A stretch of 36,558 bases of DNA, from the NCBI GenBank assembly GCA_964501335.1, contig CAZCTC010000078.1, forward strand, positions 1 through 36,558, given 5' to 3'. Below the pieces are notes generated by a model, which was not told where the DNA came from, did no database searches, and was given only the letters and a program-made list of their open reading frames with translations. The stretch is from CAZCTC01 sp964501335. GTDB taxonomy: Bacteria; Chloroflexota; Anaerolineae; B4-G1; SLSP01. Position numbers and translations under genes: made by a program. Each line of letters opens with the position of its first letter. Within the stretch, counting starts at the first letter, position 1. Of the stretch, positions 1 to 7,598 are shown in pieces.

Positions 1-50
1 GTTTTTAGGCCGTTTTTTTCACTTCGGCCACTATTTGCACAACCGATGCG
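1..50. repeat. Left copy of 50-bp terminal inverted repeat
   Basis: The first 50 bases are the exact reverse complement of the last 50 bases of the window (36509-36558). Identity stops sharply at base 51 (T here, C in the other copy). This copy is non-coding; the right copy encodes the C-terminus of a protein. It may be a true terminal inverted repeat of an element, or a shared k-mer at both ends of an assembled contig. Confidence 0.9.
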
Positions 51-62
51 TTAGTATGGTGT

Positions 63-1031
63 TTGGCTTCAGGGTATTGTTTTTTTGCAGCAGTCGTAGA
101 TGTAAAGTTTATAGCAAATCAGGCAGCATTTATTCGAGATTGCTCTTTTGTTTTCAATCTCCCTAGTCGAATTATAACGGATTTCTGGTGGTTTTTATTG
201 TACCCATTGGCGGCGCTTTGTTATTGGAATTGGGGGAGATTATTGATCGTGGATAAGCGTTTTCCTCGGGAAGGGCGTCTGGCGGGTTTATTGTTTGTAT
301 TGATTTTATCAATTGTATTCGTTGTACTTGCCCTTTCTCCTGATCCAGGGTTCAATCTGAGGGCAATTTTTAGCTATTGGAATACTATATTAGCGTTAGG
401 ATGGACATATTTGCGTTTTGTAATTCCAATGGTTACTTTTTTTTCGTTTCTGCTTTTGCATGTCATTGTTACGATAGTTTTGTTTTTTGATAACATTGCT
501 TCCGCTCATACGGCTTTTCCAAAAGATAAGATCCAGCAATTAGCTATAGATGAGATTCAAGAATCGGATAAAAAGCGGGCAGGTTGGCGGCTCATAGATT
601 TAGACAAATCCGAGTTAGAAACGTTAAAGGATTGGGCAGCTGAAAATCGGGAAGGAAGTGATAAACGATTACTTCCTACTGCGATGATTCTGGCATTTGT
701 TGCGTTGTTCGCAAATACAAATTGGTTCAATGAAACGCTTGACGGGATTATTGGTTTTGTTAACAAGGTTTTGTTCTCTTCTCCTGATTCTGGTCAGAAG
801 GTGGAATTTTGGAATATCGTTGGAGTAACACTATTGTTCATGATGGTATTTTCGGTTGTTAGAGCTTTATCTTCTTTGTTCAGTAATTTGGTAGTACAGA
901 ATATAATCGTTGAGGCTTGCATCGTGGCGGGGTATGCGGTTGATGTGGAAAAAGAGAAAACAGTAGAGACACCAGTGATCAACACTCAATCATTCTGGGA
1001 GCGGTTATGGAAGGGGCTGGGTGGAAGGTGA
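63..1031 (+). CDS. Multi-pass membrane protein, unknown; start uncertain
   Basis: I do not recognise this protein. It has about five or six hydrophobic segments: residues about 40-60, 72-92, 105-145 (probably two), 205-225 and 250-275. A charged cytoplasmic-type stretch lies between the third and fourth groups (about 150-200). The TTG at 63 is only the first possible start codon: no ribosome-binding site precedes it, and the frame stays open back to a TAG at 6-8, through the terminal repeat. The real gene may therefore begin elsewhere, or its 5' end may have been replaced by the repeat. Codons and base composition are AT-rich, unlike the next gene and like the three genes at the far right end. 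Its 3' end comes just before a sharp rise in GC near 1010-1060. Confidence 0.6.
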   Translation: MASGYCFFAAVVDVKFIANQAAFIRDCSFVFNLPSRIITDFWWFLLYPLAALCYWNWGRLLIVDKRFPREGRLAGLLFVLILSIVFVVLALSPDPGFNLRAIFSYWNTILALGWTYLRFVIPMVTFFSFLLLHVIVTIVLFFDNIASAHTAFPKDKIQQLAIDEIQESDKKRAGWRLIDLDKSELETLKDWAAENREGSDKRLLPTAMILAFVALFANTNWFNETLDGIIGFVNKVLFSSPDSGQKVEFWNIVGVTLLFMMVFSVVRALSSLFSNLVVQNIIVEACIVAGYAVDVEKEKTVETPVINTQSFWERLWKGLGGR

Positions 1032-1068
1032 TGTGCTGGAGAGTAACAAAATCATCTGGAGGCCCACA

Positions 1069-1962
1069 ATGATCCACGATCAGTTGGACATCGCCCATTG
1101 GAAAGCCCATTTCCCGCTCGAAGAGCTGCGCGCCGAGCTGAAAGATCTCCCGATCACCCTGCAGCCGGGCGGGATGAACATCACCAGTCCATTTCATATC
1201 GCCATGGTCGAACAGATACGGGAAGAAGCGCTGGCCGGCAAGCCCCTGCCGCGCCGGGTGCCCACGGATAGCTTTATATGGAATGAAGGCGAGCCGCGGC
1301 GCCGGGAAATCACCAAAGTCGGTGGATTGCCCTATCGAGCCCGGGATAAAAAGTGGCCCATGGCTGAAGCCGGTCGTCCCATGACCTTTGTCGGGCAGTT
1401 CTGTTTTGCCGATTCCACCGATCTCACCGGCCCTTTGCCGGGCGACATCCTGTTGATCTTTGCCGATTCCCTCGATGAATACGGCTTCAATTGGGCTGAA
1501 GAAATCGAAAATGCAGGCATGCTCTTTGAGTGGGTCTCAATCGGCGATTTCCCCTTGATCACTGCTGAGGAAATTCCTTTCTCCCCCTGGTTTATCGCAC
1601 CCTGCTATGGAACCCTCTATCGCACCTTTGACTACCTCGACTGCGACGAATATTTCGAGGAATACAACCAGGGTTATGAATTGCCCATCCTCGAAGCTAC
1701 CAAAATCGGCGGCGTCCCCTATTGGGTCCAAGAAGAAGAAGAAATGCCGGGGCGGTTTTTGTGCGCCAGCGCCACGCTCGCGCCGCAAGGCGACTGCCAT
1801 AAAAATCCTCAATTCAATGCCTTCCCGTTTCTGAATCGAGCCGGCGCCAGAAATTACGAAGAAGCCCGACACAGCGCTGAACTTGGTTGGGGAGACATGG
1901 GCGTGCTCAATCTGTTCGTGGATAAGAAGGGACAGGTCCACTGGAATATCCAGAGCGGGTGA
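1069..1962 (+). CDS. DUF1963-like (YwqG-type) protein
   Basis: The 297-residue product has the DUF1963 pattern. A 'KVGGLPYRARDKKWP' segment is followed by a 'PMTFVGQFCFAD' strand and a 'LPGDILLIFADS' strand. A second half repeats the theme ('TKIGGVPYWVQEE', 'NLFVDKKGQVHW'). DUF1963 proteins are cytoplasmic and poorly characterised, and they recur in immunity-type arrays. I chose the ATG at 1069 because GGAGG lies seven bases upstream; a start at 1021 would overlap the preceding gene and has no such site. It is the first GC-rich gene and opens a run of plus-strand genes. There is no signal peptide. Family call is by motif; function is inferred only from context. Confidence 0.75.
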   Translation: MIHDQLDIAHWKAHFPLEELRAELKDLPITLQPGGMNITSPFHIAMVEQIREEALAGKPLPRRVPTDSFIWNEGEPRRREITKVGGLPYRARDKKWPMAEAGRPMTFVGQFCFADSTDLTGPLPGDILLIFADSLDEYGFNWAEEIENAGMLFEWVSIGDFPLITAEEIPFSPWFIAPCYGTLYRTFDYLDCDEYFEEYNQGYELPILEATKIGGVPYWVQEEEEMPGRFLCASATLAPQGDCHKNPQFNAFPFLNRAGARNYEEARHSAELGWGDMGVLNLFVDKKGQVHWNIQSG

Positions 1963-1996
1963 GGGAACTGCAGGCAACTGAGAGGGACGAAAATCC

Positions 1997-2842
1997 ATGT
2001 TCATCATGCCCCAGGATTTGATATTGCTGATCCTTTCGCTGATTGCTTTTTCCGCCATGTTGATCGTGGGAATCCGGTATTGCAGCGCTGCACTCAATCC
2101 GGCCCGGCGGAGAGCGCTGGATCCATTTATTTCTAGAAGAGATACCGGGCCTACACCTGAAATTCATCCCCTATTGCCCACAAATCGATTGACCGCTGAG
2201 TTTTGCCTCGCTGCCCTGGTCGGCATAACCGTGCTGGGCCTGGGAATTGCATCCCAGGCCAGTGAATTCAAGGCCGCAGCTTTAATCAAAAATGAAGCCC
2301 GTTCGGCGACAGGGATTATCACGGATCTGCAAAACTACCATTTGAACAAAAGCACACGCTACGAGATCTCCTTTACATTTACCACACCCCAAGGAGAATT
2401 TTCCATACTCGAAGCCCAGATTACATCCAAAAGCACCTTTGACTCTCTCCATCTGGGGCAAGCCATCCCGATCCTCTACGCAGCTTCCGATCCTACCCTG
2501 GCCTGTTTCGCCCAGGATTGCGATCTGGCCAAAATCGATTTGTTAGATATCATTGTGACCCTGATCCCCAGCGCGCTCTCGCTCTACTATGCCCTCGTCC
2601 GCCTGGCTCACTATCGTCAGGCCCGGCAATTGGAAAGCGCCGGCGTCCGGACTTCGGTTCTTATTTTAGATCAGCCCAACCCTCAACCCAATGCAGAAAC
2701 AGTTATCCAATTTAATCTCCCCGGGCTGGGCACTGTCAGATGCGATGTAGGGGACCGCGCCGGGCTCAATCCGGGGGAGTATGTCCATATATTTTTCCTG
2801 CCGGAAGATCCGGCTATTTTGAGGATTGAACAGGCGGAATAG
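1997..2842 (+). CDS. DUF3592-like membrane protein
   Basis: The 281-residue product has an N-terminal membrane helix (about 7-30), a second at about 68-85 and a third at about 180-200. Between the last two lies a soluble beta-rich domain with the DUF3592 pattern: 'ATGIITDLQNY', then 'YEISFTFTTPQGEF', then a 'GQAIPILYAASDPTLAC' segment. A second, shorter copy of this type of domain ends the protein ('LGTVRCDVGDRAGLNPGEYV'). DUF3592 proteins are often found next to immunity and effector genes, but no activity is known. The start is ATG at 1997 with GAGGGA upstream. It follows the DUF1963 gene by 34 bases. Confidence 0.6.
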   Translation: MFIMPQDLILLILSLIAFSAMLIVGIRYCSAALNPARRRALDPFISRRDTGPTPEIHPLLPTNRLTAEFCLAALVGITVLGLGIASQASEFKAAALIKNEARSATGIITDLQNYHLNKSTRYEISFTFTTPQGEFSILEAQITSKSTFDSLHLGQAIPILYAASDPTLACFAQDCDLAKIDLLDIIVTLIPSALSLYYALVRLAHYRQARQLESAGVRTSVLILDQPNPQPNAETVIQFNLPGLGTVRCDVGDRAGLNPGEYVHIFFLPEDPAILRIEQAE

Positions 2843-2921
2843 AAAATAGCCATCCGGTTTTCTTCGTCTGAAAGAACAAATTCCTTATCCCGAACAGAAC
2901 CCGTCAAATAAGAGGTAATGT

Positions 2922-3716
2922 ATGAATCGAGAAGAACTGCTGCGATTGATCGATCAAGCCGAACGGGAAGGGTGGACCGAACTGGATTTGTCGGGACAGG
3001 AGATTGAAGAGCTGCCGGAAAAGATAGGAAGGCTCGCAACATTGCAAAGACTGGATATTAGCAACAATCAACTAACCATTCTACCGGAATCACTTGGCCG
3101 GCTCACAGAATTGAAATATCTCTACCTTTCCAACAATCAACTGGTCTCCTTGCCAGAATCGTTAGGTCGAATTACAAGTTTGCAAGGATTAGACATTAGC
3201 GAAAATCAACTGGTCACCTTACCAGAAACGTTAAGCAAACTCACAAGTTTACAAGGATTGGGTATCAACAACAATCAGCTGATTTTTTTACCGGAAGCGT
3301 TAAGCCAACTCACTGGATTGCAAATCCTGGCCGTCGGCAACAATCAATTGACCACTCTGCCCCAATGGCTGAGTCGGCTCATAGAATTACAAACACTGAA
3401 TGTCAGCTACAATCAGCTCACTACCCTGCCCGAATGGTTGGGACAACTCACAAGATTGCAAGAGTTGTACATCGGCCACAATCGACTGACCACCCTACCG
3501 AAATCATTAGGCCAGCTCACTGAATTGCGAAAGTTATGCATCAACAATAATCACCTGACCGACCTGCCAGAATCGCTAGAGCAATTGACCCAATTGACAA
3601 ACCTCTGTCTTGAGGAAAATCCACTTCCGTTGTCTCGTGAGATTATGAAGCACTTCAATCGGCCCCAAATGATCCTTCAGGCCTGGCAGGAATTTCTGAC
3701 TGGACAGAAGTCGTGA
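2922..3716 (+). CDS. Leucine-rich repeat protein
   Basis: The 264-residue product is almost wholly nine tandem 23-residue leucine-rich repeats with the consensus LxxLxxLxIxxNQLxxLPExL, from about residue 34 to 240. An acidic N-terminal cap ('EELLRLIDQAEREGWTELDL') precedes them, and a C-terminal cap carries 'NPLPLSREI'. There is no signal peptide or membrane segment, so it is probably cytoplasmic and binds a protein partner. AGAGGT precedes the ATG. The stop overlaps the ATG of the next small frame (TGATG), which suggests translational coupling. In immunity arrays, LRR proteins often act as neutralising scaffolds; here that role is inferred from position. Confidence 0.85.
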   Translation: MNREELLRLIDQAEREGWTELDLSGQEIEELPEKIGRLATLQRLDISNNQLTILPESLGRLTELKYLYLSNNQLVSLPESLGRITSLQGLDISENQLVTLPETLSKLTSLQGLGINNNQLIFLPEALSQLTGLQILAVGNNQLTTLPQWLSRLIELQTLNVSYNQLTTLPEWLGQLTRLQELYIGHNRLTTLPKSLGQLTELRKLCINNNHLTDLPESLEQLTQLTNLCLEENPLPLSREIMKHFNRPQMILQAWQEFLTGQKS

Positions 3717-3820
3717 TGAATCCAGCATACCTGAGAGCAACAAAGATCGAGCCGGGCAAACCGGGCGGCTCCATTTTCAATGTCGGCACCTGCCAACTCC
3801 GGAGGCCGGGTTGGAAATGA
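3716..3820 (+). pseudogene. Internally deleted remnant of the 168-aa gene at 7079
   Basis: This 34-codon frame starts 'MNPAYLRATKIEPG' and then jumps to 'SIFNVGTCQL'. The 168-residue protein at 7079 starts 'MNPSPLRAIKIEPG' and ends with 'SIFNVGQCKPLDL'. The fragment therefore keeps the N-terminal 14 residues and the C-terminal motif of that protein and lacks about 125 residues between. It overlaps the stop of the LRR gene (TGATG), and its own stop overlaps the start of the next frame (ATGA), so it may still be translated. I read it as a deletion derivative of a paralogue. Confidence 0.7.
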
Positions 3821-3978
3821 GTGCGAAAACCATCGCCCGAATCATCGCCGGCACCTTCTTTATCGGCTGGCTGGGCATCCTTTACGCCGGAGCGGATCAT
3901 CCCCCGCCTCCCGGATTTATCCTGTTTGTTCTCTTCGACCTGGGTGCCGCCTTGACCATCTCCGCCTCGCCGGGCTGA
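3817..3978 (+). CDS. Small membrane protein, 53 aa
   Basis: This short frame encodes 'MSAKTIARIIAGTFFIGW', a turn rich in proline ('ADHPPPPG') and a second hydrophobic segment 'FILFVLFDLGAALTI', so it is probably a two-helix membrane hairpin. A good ribosome-binding site (GGAGG at 3801-3805) lies upstream, and the ATG overlaps the stop of the preceding remnant. It ends six bases before the convergent recombinase gene. It could be a real small protein or the remaining start of a longer gene cut by the arrival of the recombinase; the sequence alone does not decide. Confidence 0.45.
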   Translation: MSAKTIARIIAGTFFIGWLGILYAGADHPPPPGFILFVLFDLGAALTISASPG

Positions 3979-3984
3979 GTGAAG

Positions 3985-4854
3985 TTACAACCTCTCCACC
4001 ATCTCCTGGACCCTATCTGCATCCGGATGCAGATACCGGGAAGTCGTCACGATATTCTCATGCCCCATCAGCTTTTGCAGTGTAGCCAGATCTCCGCCGT
4101 CCCGTAAAAAGCGCGTGGCGAAGGTGTGGCGTAAAGTATGTGGGGTGATGGGGCGCTCGATGCCGGCCAGACGGACCAGCTTCTCCACCAGACGTTCCAC
4201 ATCCCGGGTGGCGAGGTCTTTGCCGGTCTTGGAGAAGAAAAGTTTGTCGGTGGGCCAATCCGGGCGATTGTTCAGATAGGCCGTGAGATCCTTACGGCAT
4301 TCCAGACCTAATGCTACAGGTCTCTCTTTCTCGCCTTTTCCCCGACGGATCAATACTTCGCCGGATCGAGCATTGATGCGGATGTCCTCCTGGTTCAAAG
4401 CGCAGACTTCCGCTACTCTGAGCCCCGCTCTCGCCATCAGTGACAACAAAGCCACATCCCGCGCATCCTGCCAGGAATCCCCTTCGGCCACCGCGAAGAG
4501 CCGGCCCAGCTCGCGGCCGTTCAAGGGCTCGATCGGTTTTTCCACCCGCTTAATTCCTTTGATCTCCAGCATCCGCCCGCAATGTCGGGACAAGCCTTTG
4601 ATCGCGGCAATCCGTTGATTGACGGTGGAGGCCTTGTGCTTCTTCCCTTCTTTGTCGTCCTCGTTCTTTTTTTCGAGCAGCGCTTTCTGCCAGTCGCGGA
4701 GTTCCTCTTTGGTCAACAGGGCCGGGTCGGGGATCTCGTGATATTGCAGCTCATACCACAGGTCAAAGGCCTTCAGCGAGAGTTCATATTGCCGGCGAGT
4801 ACCGGCTGTGAGGGTTCCCAGGTATTCCGCAACCGCTGTATTCCAGTCCATCAT
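3985..4854 (-). CDS. Tyrosine recombinase (XerC/D-type integrase)
   Basis: The 289-residue product is a site-specific DNA recombinase with all catalytic residues in place: Arg146 ('ARAGLRVAEVCAL'), Lys173 ('RGKGEKER'), His239 and Arg242 ('HTLRHTFATR'), His265 ('LMGHENI') and the nucleophile Tyr274 ('TSRYLHPDAD'). The N-terminal SAM-like core-binding domain is about residues 5-95. It lacks the extra helix of integron integrases, and its length is normal for Xer-like enzymes. AGGAGG (4859-4864) lies four bases before the first ATG and seven before a second ATG at 4851, so either may be used. It is the only minus-strand gene within the plus-strand array. It has its own promoter and a palindromic operator-like site upstream, so it is probably autonomous and regulated. 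Confidence 0.92.
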   Translation of the reverse strand: MMDWNTAVAEYLGTLTAGTRRQYELSLKAFDLWYELQYHEIPDPALLTKEELRDWQKALLEKKNEDDKEGKKHKASTVNQRIAAIKGLSRHCGRMLEIKGIKRVEKPIEPLNGRELGRLFAVAEGDSWQDARDVALLSLMARAGLRVAEVCALNQEDIRINARSGEVLIRRGKGEKERPVALGLECRKDLTAYLNNRPDWPTDKLFFSKTGKDLATRDVERLVEKLVRLAGIERPITPHTLRHTFATRFLRDGGDLATLQKLMGHENIVTTSRYLHPDADRVQEMVERL

Positions 4855-4919
4855 GCAGCCTCCTGTTGGGCCAAAGTGACGAGAGAATATTTACCGACGT
4901 AGTTTACCCCTGCTTAGCG

Positions 4920-4944
4920 GGCCTTTTTCGGCCTCAAAAAGGCC
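4920..4944. other. 9-bp hairpin in recombinase leader
   Basis: GGCCTTTTT (4920-4928) and AAAAAGGCC (4936-4944) are perfect inverted arms around a 7-base loop. An alternative stem uses CGGCC and GGCCG within the same stretch. It falls in the untranslated leader of the recombinase mRNA, or could be a core-type recombinase binding site. AGGCCGTTTT at 4940-4949 also occurs in the terminal repeat (bases 7-16). Confidence 0.5.
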
Positions 4945-4976
4945 GTTTTACGCCGGTGATTGCCTATTCACTGTTG

Positions 4977-5004
4977 ATTATATGCGACAATGTTTAAATT
5001 ACAA
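4977..5004 (-). promoter_or_regulatory. Promoter of the recombinase gene
   Basis: Read on the minus strand, TTGTAA (-35, 4999-5004) is followed by a 16-base spacer and a perfect TATAAT (-10, 4977-4982). It would start transcription near 4970, about 115 bases before the recombinase start codon. Confidence 0.6.
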
Positions 5005-5015
5005 TTTTTAGATCA

Positions 5016-5033
5016 GTAATACATTTGTATTAC
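5016..5033. promoter_or_regulatory. Perfect 18-bp palindrome, operator-like
   Basis: GTAATACA-TT-TGTATTAC is a perfect palindrome with 8-bp arms. It lies 11 bases upstream of the -35 box of the recombinase promoter, the position of an activator or repressor site. The TAATACA half-site resembles operators of dimeric helix-turn-helix regulators; no such regulator gene is seen in this window. Confidence 0.55.
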
Positions 5034-5200
5034 ATTTTTAATATCATATCGATGGTTTTCGAGATTGCTTTTTCAAATAATTTAAGACCAGCCTGAACCA
5101 TAAGGATCTCTGTTTTACCGGGTAATCGTCGCTTGGTACCCTGCAAAAGGGTCTTTCCAGTTTTGAGAATCCCCAAAAACAATACCTGACACTTATTTCT

Positions 5201-5227
5201 TTGCTTGTATGGAAAAAGTGATATGAT
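5201..5227 (+). promoter_or_regulatory. Possible promoter for the 5281 gene
   Basis: TTGCTT (5201-5206), a short 15-base spacer and TATGAT (5222-5227) precede the TTG start at 5281. The -10 box is good, the -35 box and spacing are weak. Confidence 0.3.
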
Positions 5228-5280
5228 CGAAGCGGGGCAAAGTTTAATAAAGAGGCCCACCCTTGCAGGAGGATAAAGCG

Positions 5281-5832
5281 TTGAAAACTGAGTATCGTTT
5301 TGGCGAAACCGTGGCCTGGATCGACGCGGATAAAAGCGAGTTTTTATTGGATATAGGGGATCTTTTGGGGTACAGGAAATACCACTTGAATGAATCTCTT
5401 AACGAATCTGAGTTGGTGATTTGGGCATTGCGTAATATGTGGGCTGCGGTGGCGATGGATGGGTTTTCCAGTCTGTTTGAACAGCTTTATTCCTTACGAG
5501 AGTGCAAACTGTTGATTGATGGGTTGCGGGAAATGAAATTGTGCCGTTTGGCCGATCTGTTTGCTGAGGCCTTGCTCATCTATGTTTGGGGAAATGTGGA
5601 TATTACAGAGGAACAATATCAGAATTTGGATATAGAATTACTTCCTGAAAAGGAAATGCAGCGATTTGAGGAACTGGAAAGTCAATATTGGGCGGATGAT
5701 TGCGAGGAATATCAAAGTGCGATACCGATGGTTGAGTATATCCAGGCGCATTACGATGCTTTTGCCGGGGATTTGCGCCAGGTTCTATATCAATCTGATC
5801 GGGATTATCTGCGGCCGCCGATGGGATCTTGA
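5281..5832 (+). CDS. DUF4375/DMP19-like protein, possible immunity protein
   Basis: The 183-residue product is an acidic, mostly helical cytoplasmic protein. The segment 'ELVIWALRNMWAAVAMDGF' followed by 'LREMKLCRLADLFAEALLIY' resembles the DUF4375 (DMP19-like) pattern, in which a helix with an N/D-G-G/F turn is followed by an amphipathic helix about the length of a 'a..al..iG' motif. I chose the TTG at 5281 because AGGAGG (5267-5272) stands eight bases before it; a TTG at 5263 would place that site inside the gene. It is the first array gene to the right of the recombinase. DUF4375 proteins often occur beside toxin-immunity genes. The family call is weak. Confidence 0.6.
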   Translation: MKTEYRFGETVAWIDADKSEFLLDIGDLLGYRKYHLNESLNESELVIWALRNMWAAVAMDGFSSLFEQLYSLRECKLLIDGLREMKLCRLADLFAEALLIYVWGNVDITEEQYQNLDIELLPEKEMQRFEELESQYWADDCEEYQSAIPMVEYIQAHYDAFAGDLRQVLYQSDRDYLRPPMGS

Positions 5833-5877
5833 TACTGGATTGAACGGCCCGGTTTTTGGTGAGCGGCGGCTCTGGCT

Positions 5878-5956
5878 CCCTTCCCTCTCCCACGGAGCAG
5901 GTAGCGAACCGGTTTTAAGGCAGCCATGTCAATGTGTTGATTGGGAGAGGGAAGGG
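5878..5956. repeat. 15-bp perfect inverted repeat between array genes
   Basis: CCCTTCCCTCTCCCA (5878-5892) and TGGGAGAGGGAAGGG (5942-5956) are perfect inverted arms 49 bases apart. The gap of 188 bases between the flanking genes holds nothing else. Its purine-rich form resembles dispersed palindromic intergenic elements rather than a terminator, because no T-tract follows. Confidence 0.7.
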
Positions 5957-6020
5957 CTGGGGAAGGGTGAGGGCCAATTCCCGGGATCTTGTTGAAGCGA
6001 CGATTTTGAGGAGAGCCATC

Positions 6021-6575
6021 ATGCAGATAGATGACGATTTACGGAAGCGGGTCGTAGGCCTTTTGAGAAAATCCCGCTCTTTGAAAAGTAGCATTAGTGA
6101 AAGGAAAGAGGCTTTAAGCGAGATTTACGCGGTCGATAAAGAAGATTTAAATCCGATTTTGAAGGATATCGCCGTAGAGAATCACGCTGATTTCGAGGAA
6201 ACCGATCTGACCTGCGATGCCATCGATGTATTGATGGAAGTAGATTCTGCCGGTCAAAAAGAATTTGTAGAGGGTTTTCTGGAGTCTCCTAATTACCTTG
6301 TTCGTTGGTCCATTTGTGGCGTGCTGTCAGTTTACGGCGATAAAGATTCTGTTCCCCTTTTGATTGACAGTCTTCTTAAAGACGACACTCCTTTGGTTCG
6401 ATTGACGGCAGCCTTTGCATTGGAAAAGATCGGCGATGAACGGGCCTTGCCGGCTTTGCACTGGGCCCTGGAACACGATGAAGGCAAAGATTGGGAAGAT
6501 CGAGGCATGCAAGAATATGCTCAATACGCCATCGATAAGATATTGAAACGCACTGGGGGACTGAATAAACGATGA
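6021..6575 (+). CDS. HEAT-repeat protein
   Basis: The 184-residue product contains PBS-lyase-type HEAT repeats. Two clear units lie at about residues 95-150: 'NYLVRWSICGVLSVYGDKDSV' and 'TPLVRLTAAFALEKIGDERA', each with the paired-helix pattern and the conserved aspartate loop. A third, weaker unit precedes them. There is no signal peptide or membrane helix, so it is a cytoplasmic scaffold. I chose ATG 6021 because GAGGAG lies seven bases upstream; an upstream in-frame start at 5934 would run through the inverted repeat. Its stop overlaps the start of the next HEAT gene by four bases (ATGA), so the two are co-translated. HEAT proteins of this size occur in immunity arrays; no partner toxin is visible. 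Confidence 0.8.
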   Translation: MQIDDDLRKRVVGLLRKSRSLKSSISERKEALSEIYAVDKEDLNPILKDIAVENHADFEETDLTCDAIDVLMEVDSAGQKEFVEGFLESPNYLVRWSICGVLSVYGDKDSVPLLIDSLLKDDTPLVRLTAAFALEKIGDERALPALHWALEHDEGKDWEDRGMQEYAQYAIDKILKRTGGLNKR

Positions 6576-7060
6576 ACCTTGATTTAATCGAAAAAGCGAG
6601 AAAGCTGCTGGACCCAGAACCTTATATGGCAGACCAGTGGGAGATGCTCAACCAACTTCTGTGTGGCGAAACTGAATCCGATCGTGAAGATGTTTTGTTT
6701 TGGGTTTTTACTAAACATCGGGGATATACCTATGTGCGGATGAAGGCTGGTATCGAATTCACGCAAAGAAAACCTGAAGTTGCATGGCCGGCTTTGGAGC
6801 AATTAATTGGAGGCCCAGATTCGGATGATCGGGATGCCGCACTTAGCGTATTGGCAGAAATTAAAGATCCTCGTGGTTATCCTTTGGCCAGACCTTTGTT
6901 GAACGATCCTTACCCATATCTGCAATTTGATGCTATCGATTTTTTGCAAGAGGTTTATCCCGAAGAAGTTTACGCAGCGCTTCAAGGCCTTTTAGAAAAC
7001 CCGCTGGAATGGAACCGCGATACAGCCCGGGAACGACTGGAAAAACTTCGCAAACCATAA
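6572..7060 (+). CDS. HEAT-repeat-like protein
   Basis: The 162-residue product has two HEAT-like units, at about residues 80-107 ('DSDDRDAALSVLAEIKDPRG') and 108-140 ('DPYPYLQFDAIDFLQEVYPEE'), followed by a short helical tail. The N-terminal half is helical and unlike known families. It overlaps the preceding HEAT gene by four bases, so the pair probably act together. It is cytoplasmic by composition. Its exact role is unknown; an adaptor or immunity role is inferred from the neighbourhood. Confidence 0.75.
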   Translation: MNLDLIEKARKLLDPEPYMADQWEMLNQLLCGETESDREDVLFWVFTKHRGYTYVRMKAGIEFTQRKPEVAWPALEQLIGGPDSDDRDAALSVLAEIKDPRGYPLARPLLNDPYPYLQFDAIDFLQEVYPEEVYAALQGLLENPLEWNRDTARERLEKLRKP

Positions 7061-7078
7061 AACCTTAAGGAGGCAACC

Positions 7079-7585
7079 ATGATGAATCCAAGCCCCCTGC
7101 GGGCAATAAAGATCGAGCCGGGCTCGCCCGTATGTGTCATGGGAGAAGATGGGCCTTACCCCTGGCGAGCCGGGCCTTATGTGAATGGAATCCTGACAAA
7201 ATATCTGACCCTGGAGCATTATGCGGGACCGGCTTATAGAGAACTCCCTAAACCTCATTGGGACATAGTCGCCTGGGTGTCATTATCGGCTCCTCTGGAA
7301 ATCATTGCTAAAGATGCCTGGCCGCTTCCAGCCAGGATCGTCATCACAACGGAAAGCTACTGGATTCAGGAAATGGTGGTCATTCAACGTTATCCCGACT
7401 TGCCATGGGAAGAGACTGAATGCTTAACTGTCGGCACCTTCGCTATCCTGGAGAAAGACTTCCTTGTTCGCGACAACCTGTGGGTGTCCGAGTGGAAAGA
7501 CAAAACCGTCCAGCTGACTTCTCATTCCATTTTCAATGTAGGGCAGTGTAAACCGTTGGATTTGCCGAGATATCCACAAGAATAA
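7079..7585 (+). CDS. Unknown 168-aa protein, full-length paralogue of the 3716 remnant
   Basis: I do not recognise a family. The product is a soluble, tryptophan-rich, probably beta-rich protein without signal peptide ('DGPYPWRAGPYVNG', 'WDIVAWVSLSAPLEI', 'NLWVSEWKDKTVQLTSHS'). AAGGAGG precedes two adjacent ATG codons, at 7079 and 7082; the second is spaced better. Its first 14 residues and its C-terminal 'SIFNVGQC' motif reappear fused in the remnant at 3716, so this family has been present at least twice here. It lies 18 bases after the HEAT pair and 13 bases before the SUKH gene, in the same run of array genes. Confidence 0.7.
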   Translation: MMNPSPLRAIKIEPGSPVCVMGEDGPYPWRAGPYVNGILTKYLTLEHYAGPAYRELPKPHWDIVAWVSLSAPLEIIAKDAWPLPARIVITTESYWIQEMVVIQRYPDLPWEETECLTVGTFAILEKDFLVRDNLWVSEWKDKTVQLTSHSIFNVGQCKPLDLPRYPQE

Positions 7586-7598
7586 GTAAAGGAGATTC

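Larger units (their letters stand above)
4855..5280. other. Divergent intergenic region between recombinase and array
   Basis: These 426 AT-rich bases hold no convincing gene. They contain the recombinase promoter, a perfect palindrome, a 9-bp hairpin and a weak plus-strand promoter candidate, each listed separately. A 76-codon minus-strand frame here has no ribosome-binding site or family features and is left out. Because the region lies immediately upstream of a recombinase, it is the natural place for its attachment site. Confidence 0.6.

Noticed and set aside
5030..5260. 76-aa minus-strand frame
   Set aside because: It has no ribosome-binding site and no family features, and it overlaps the regulatory spacer upstream of the recombinase.
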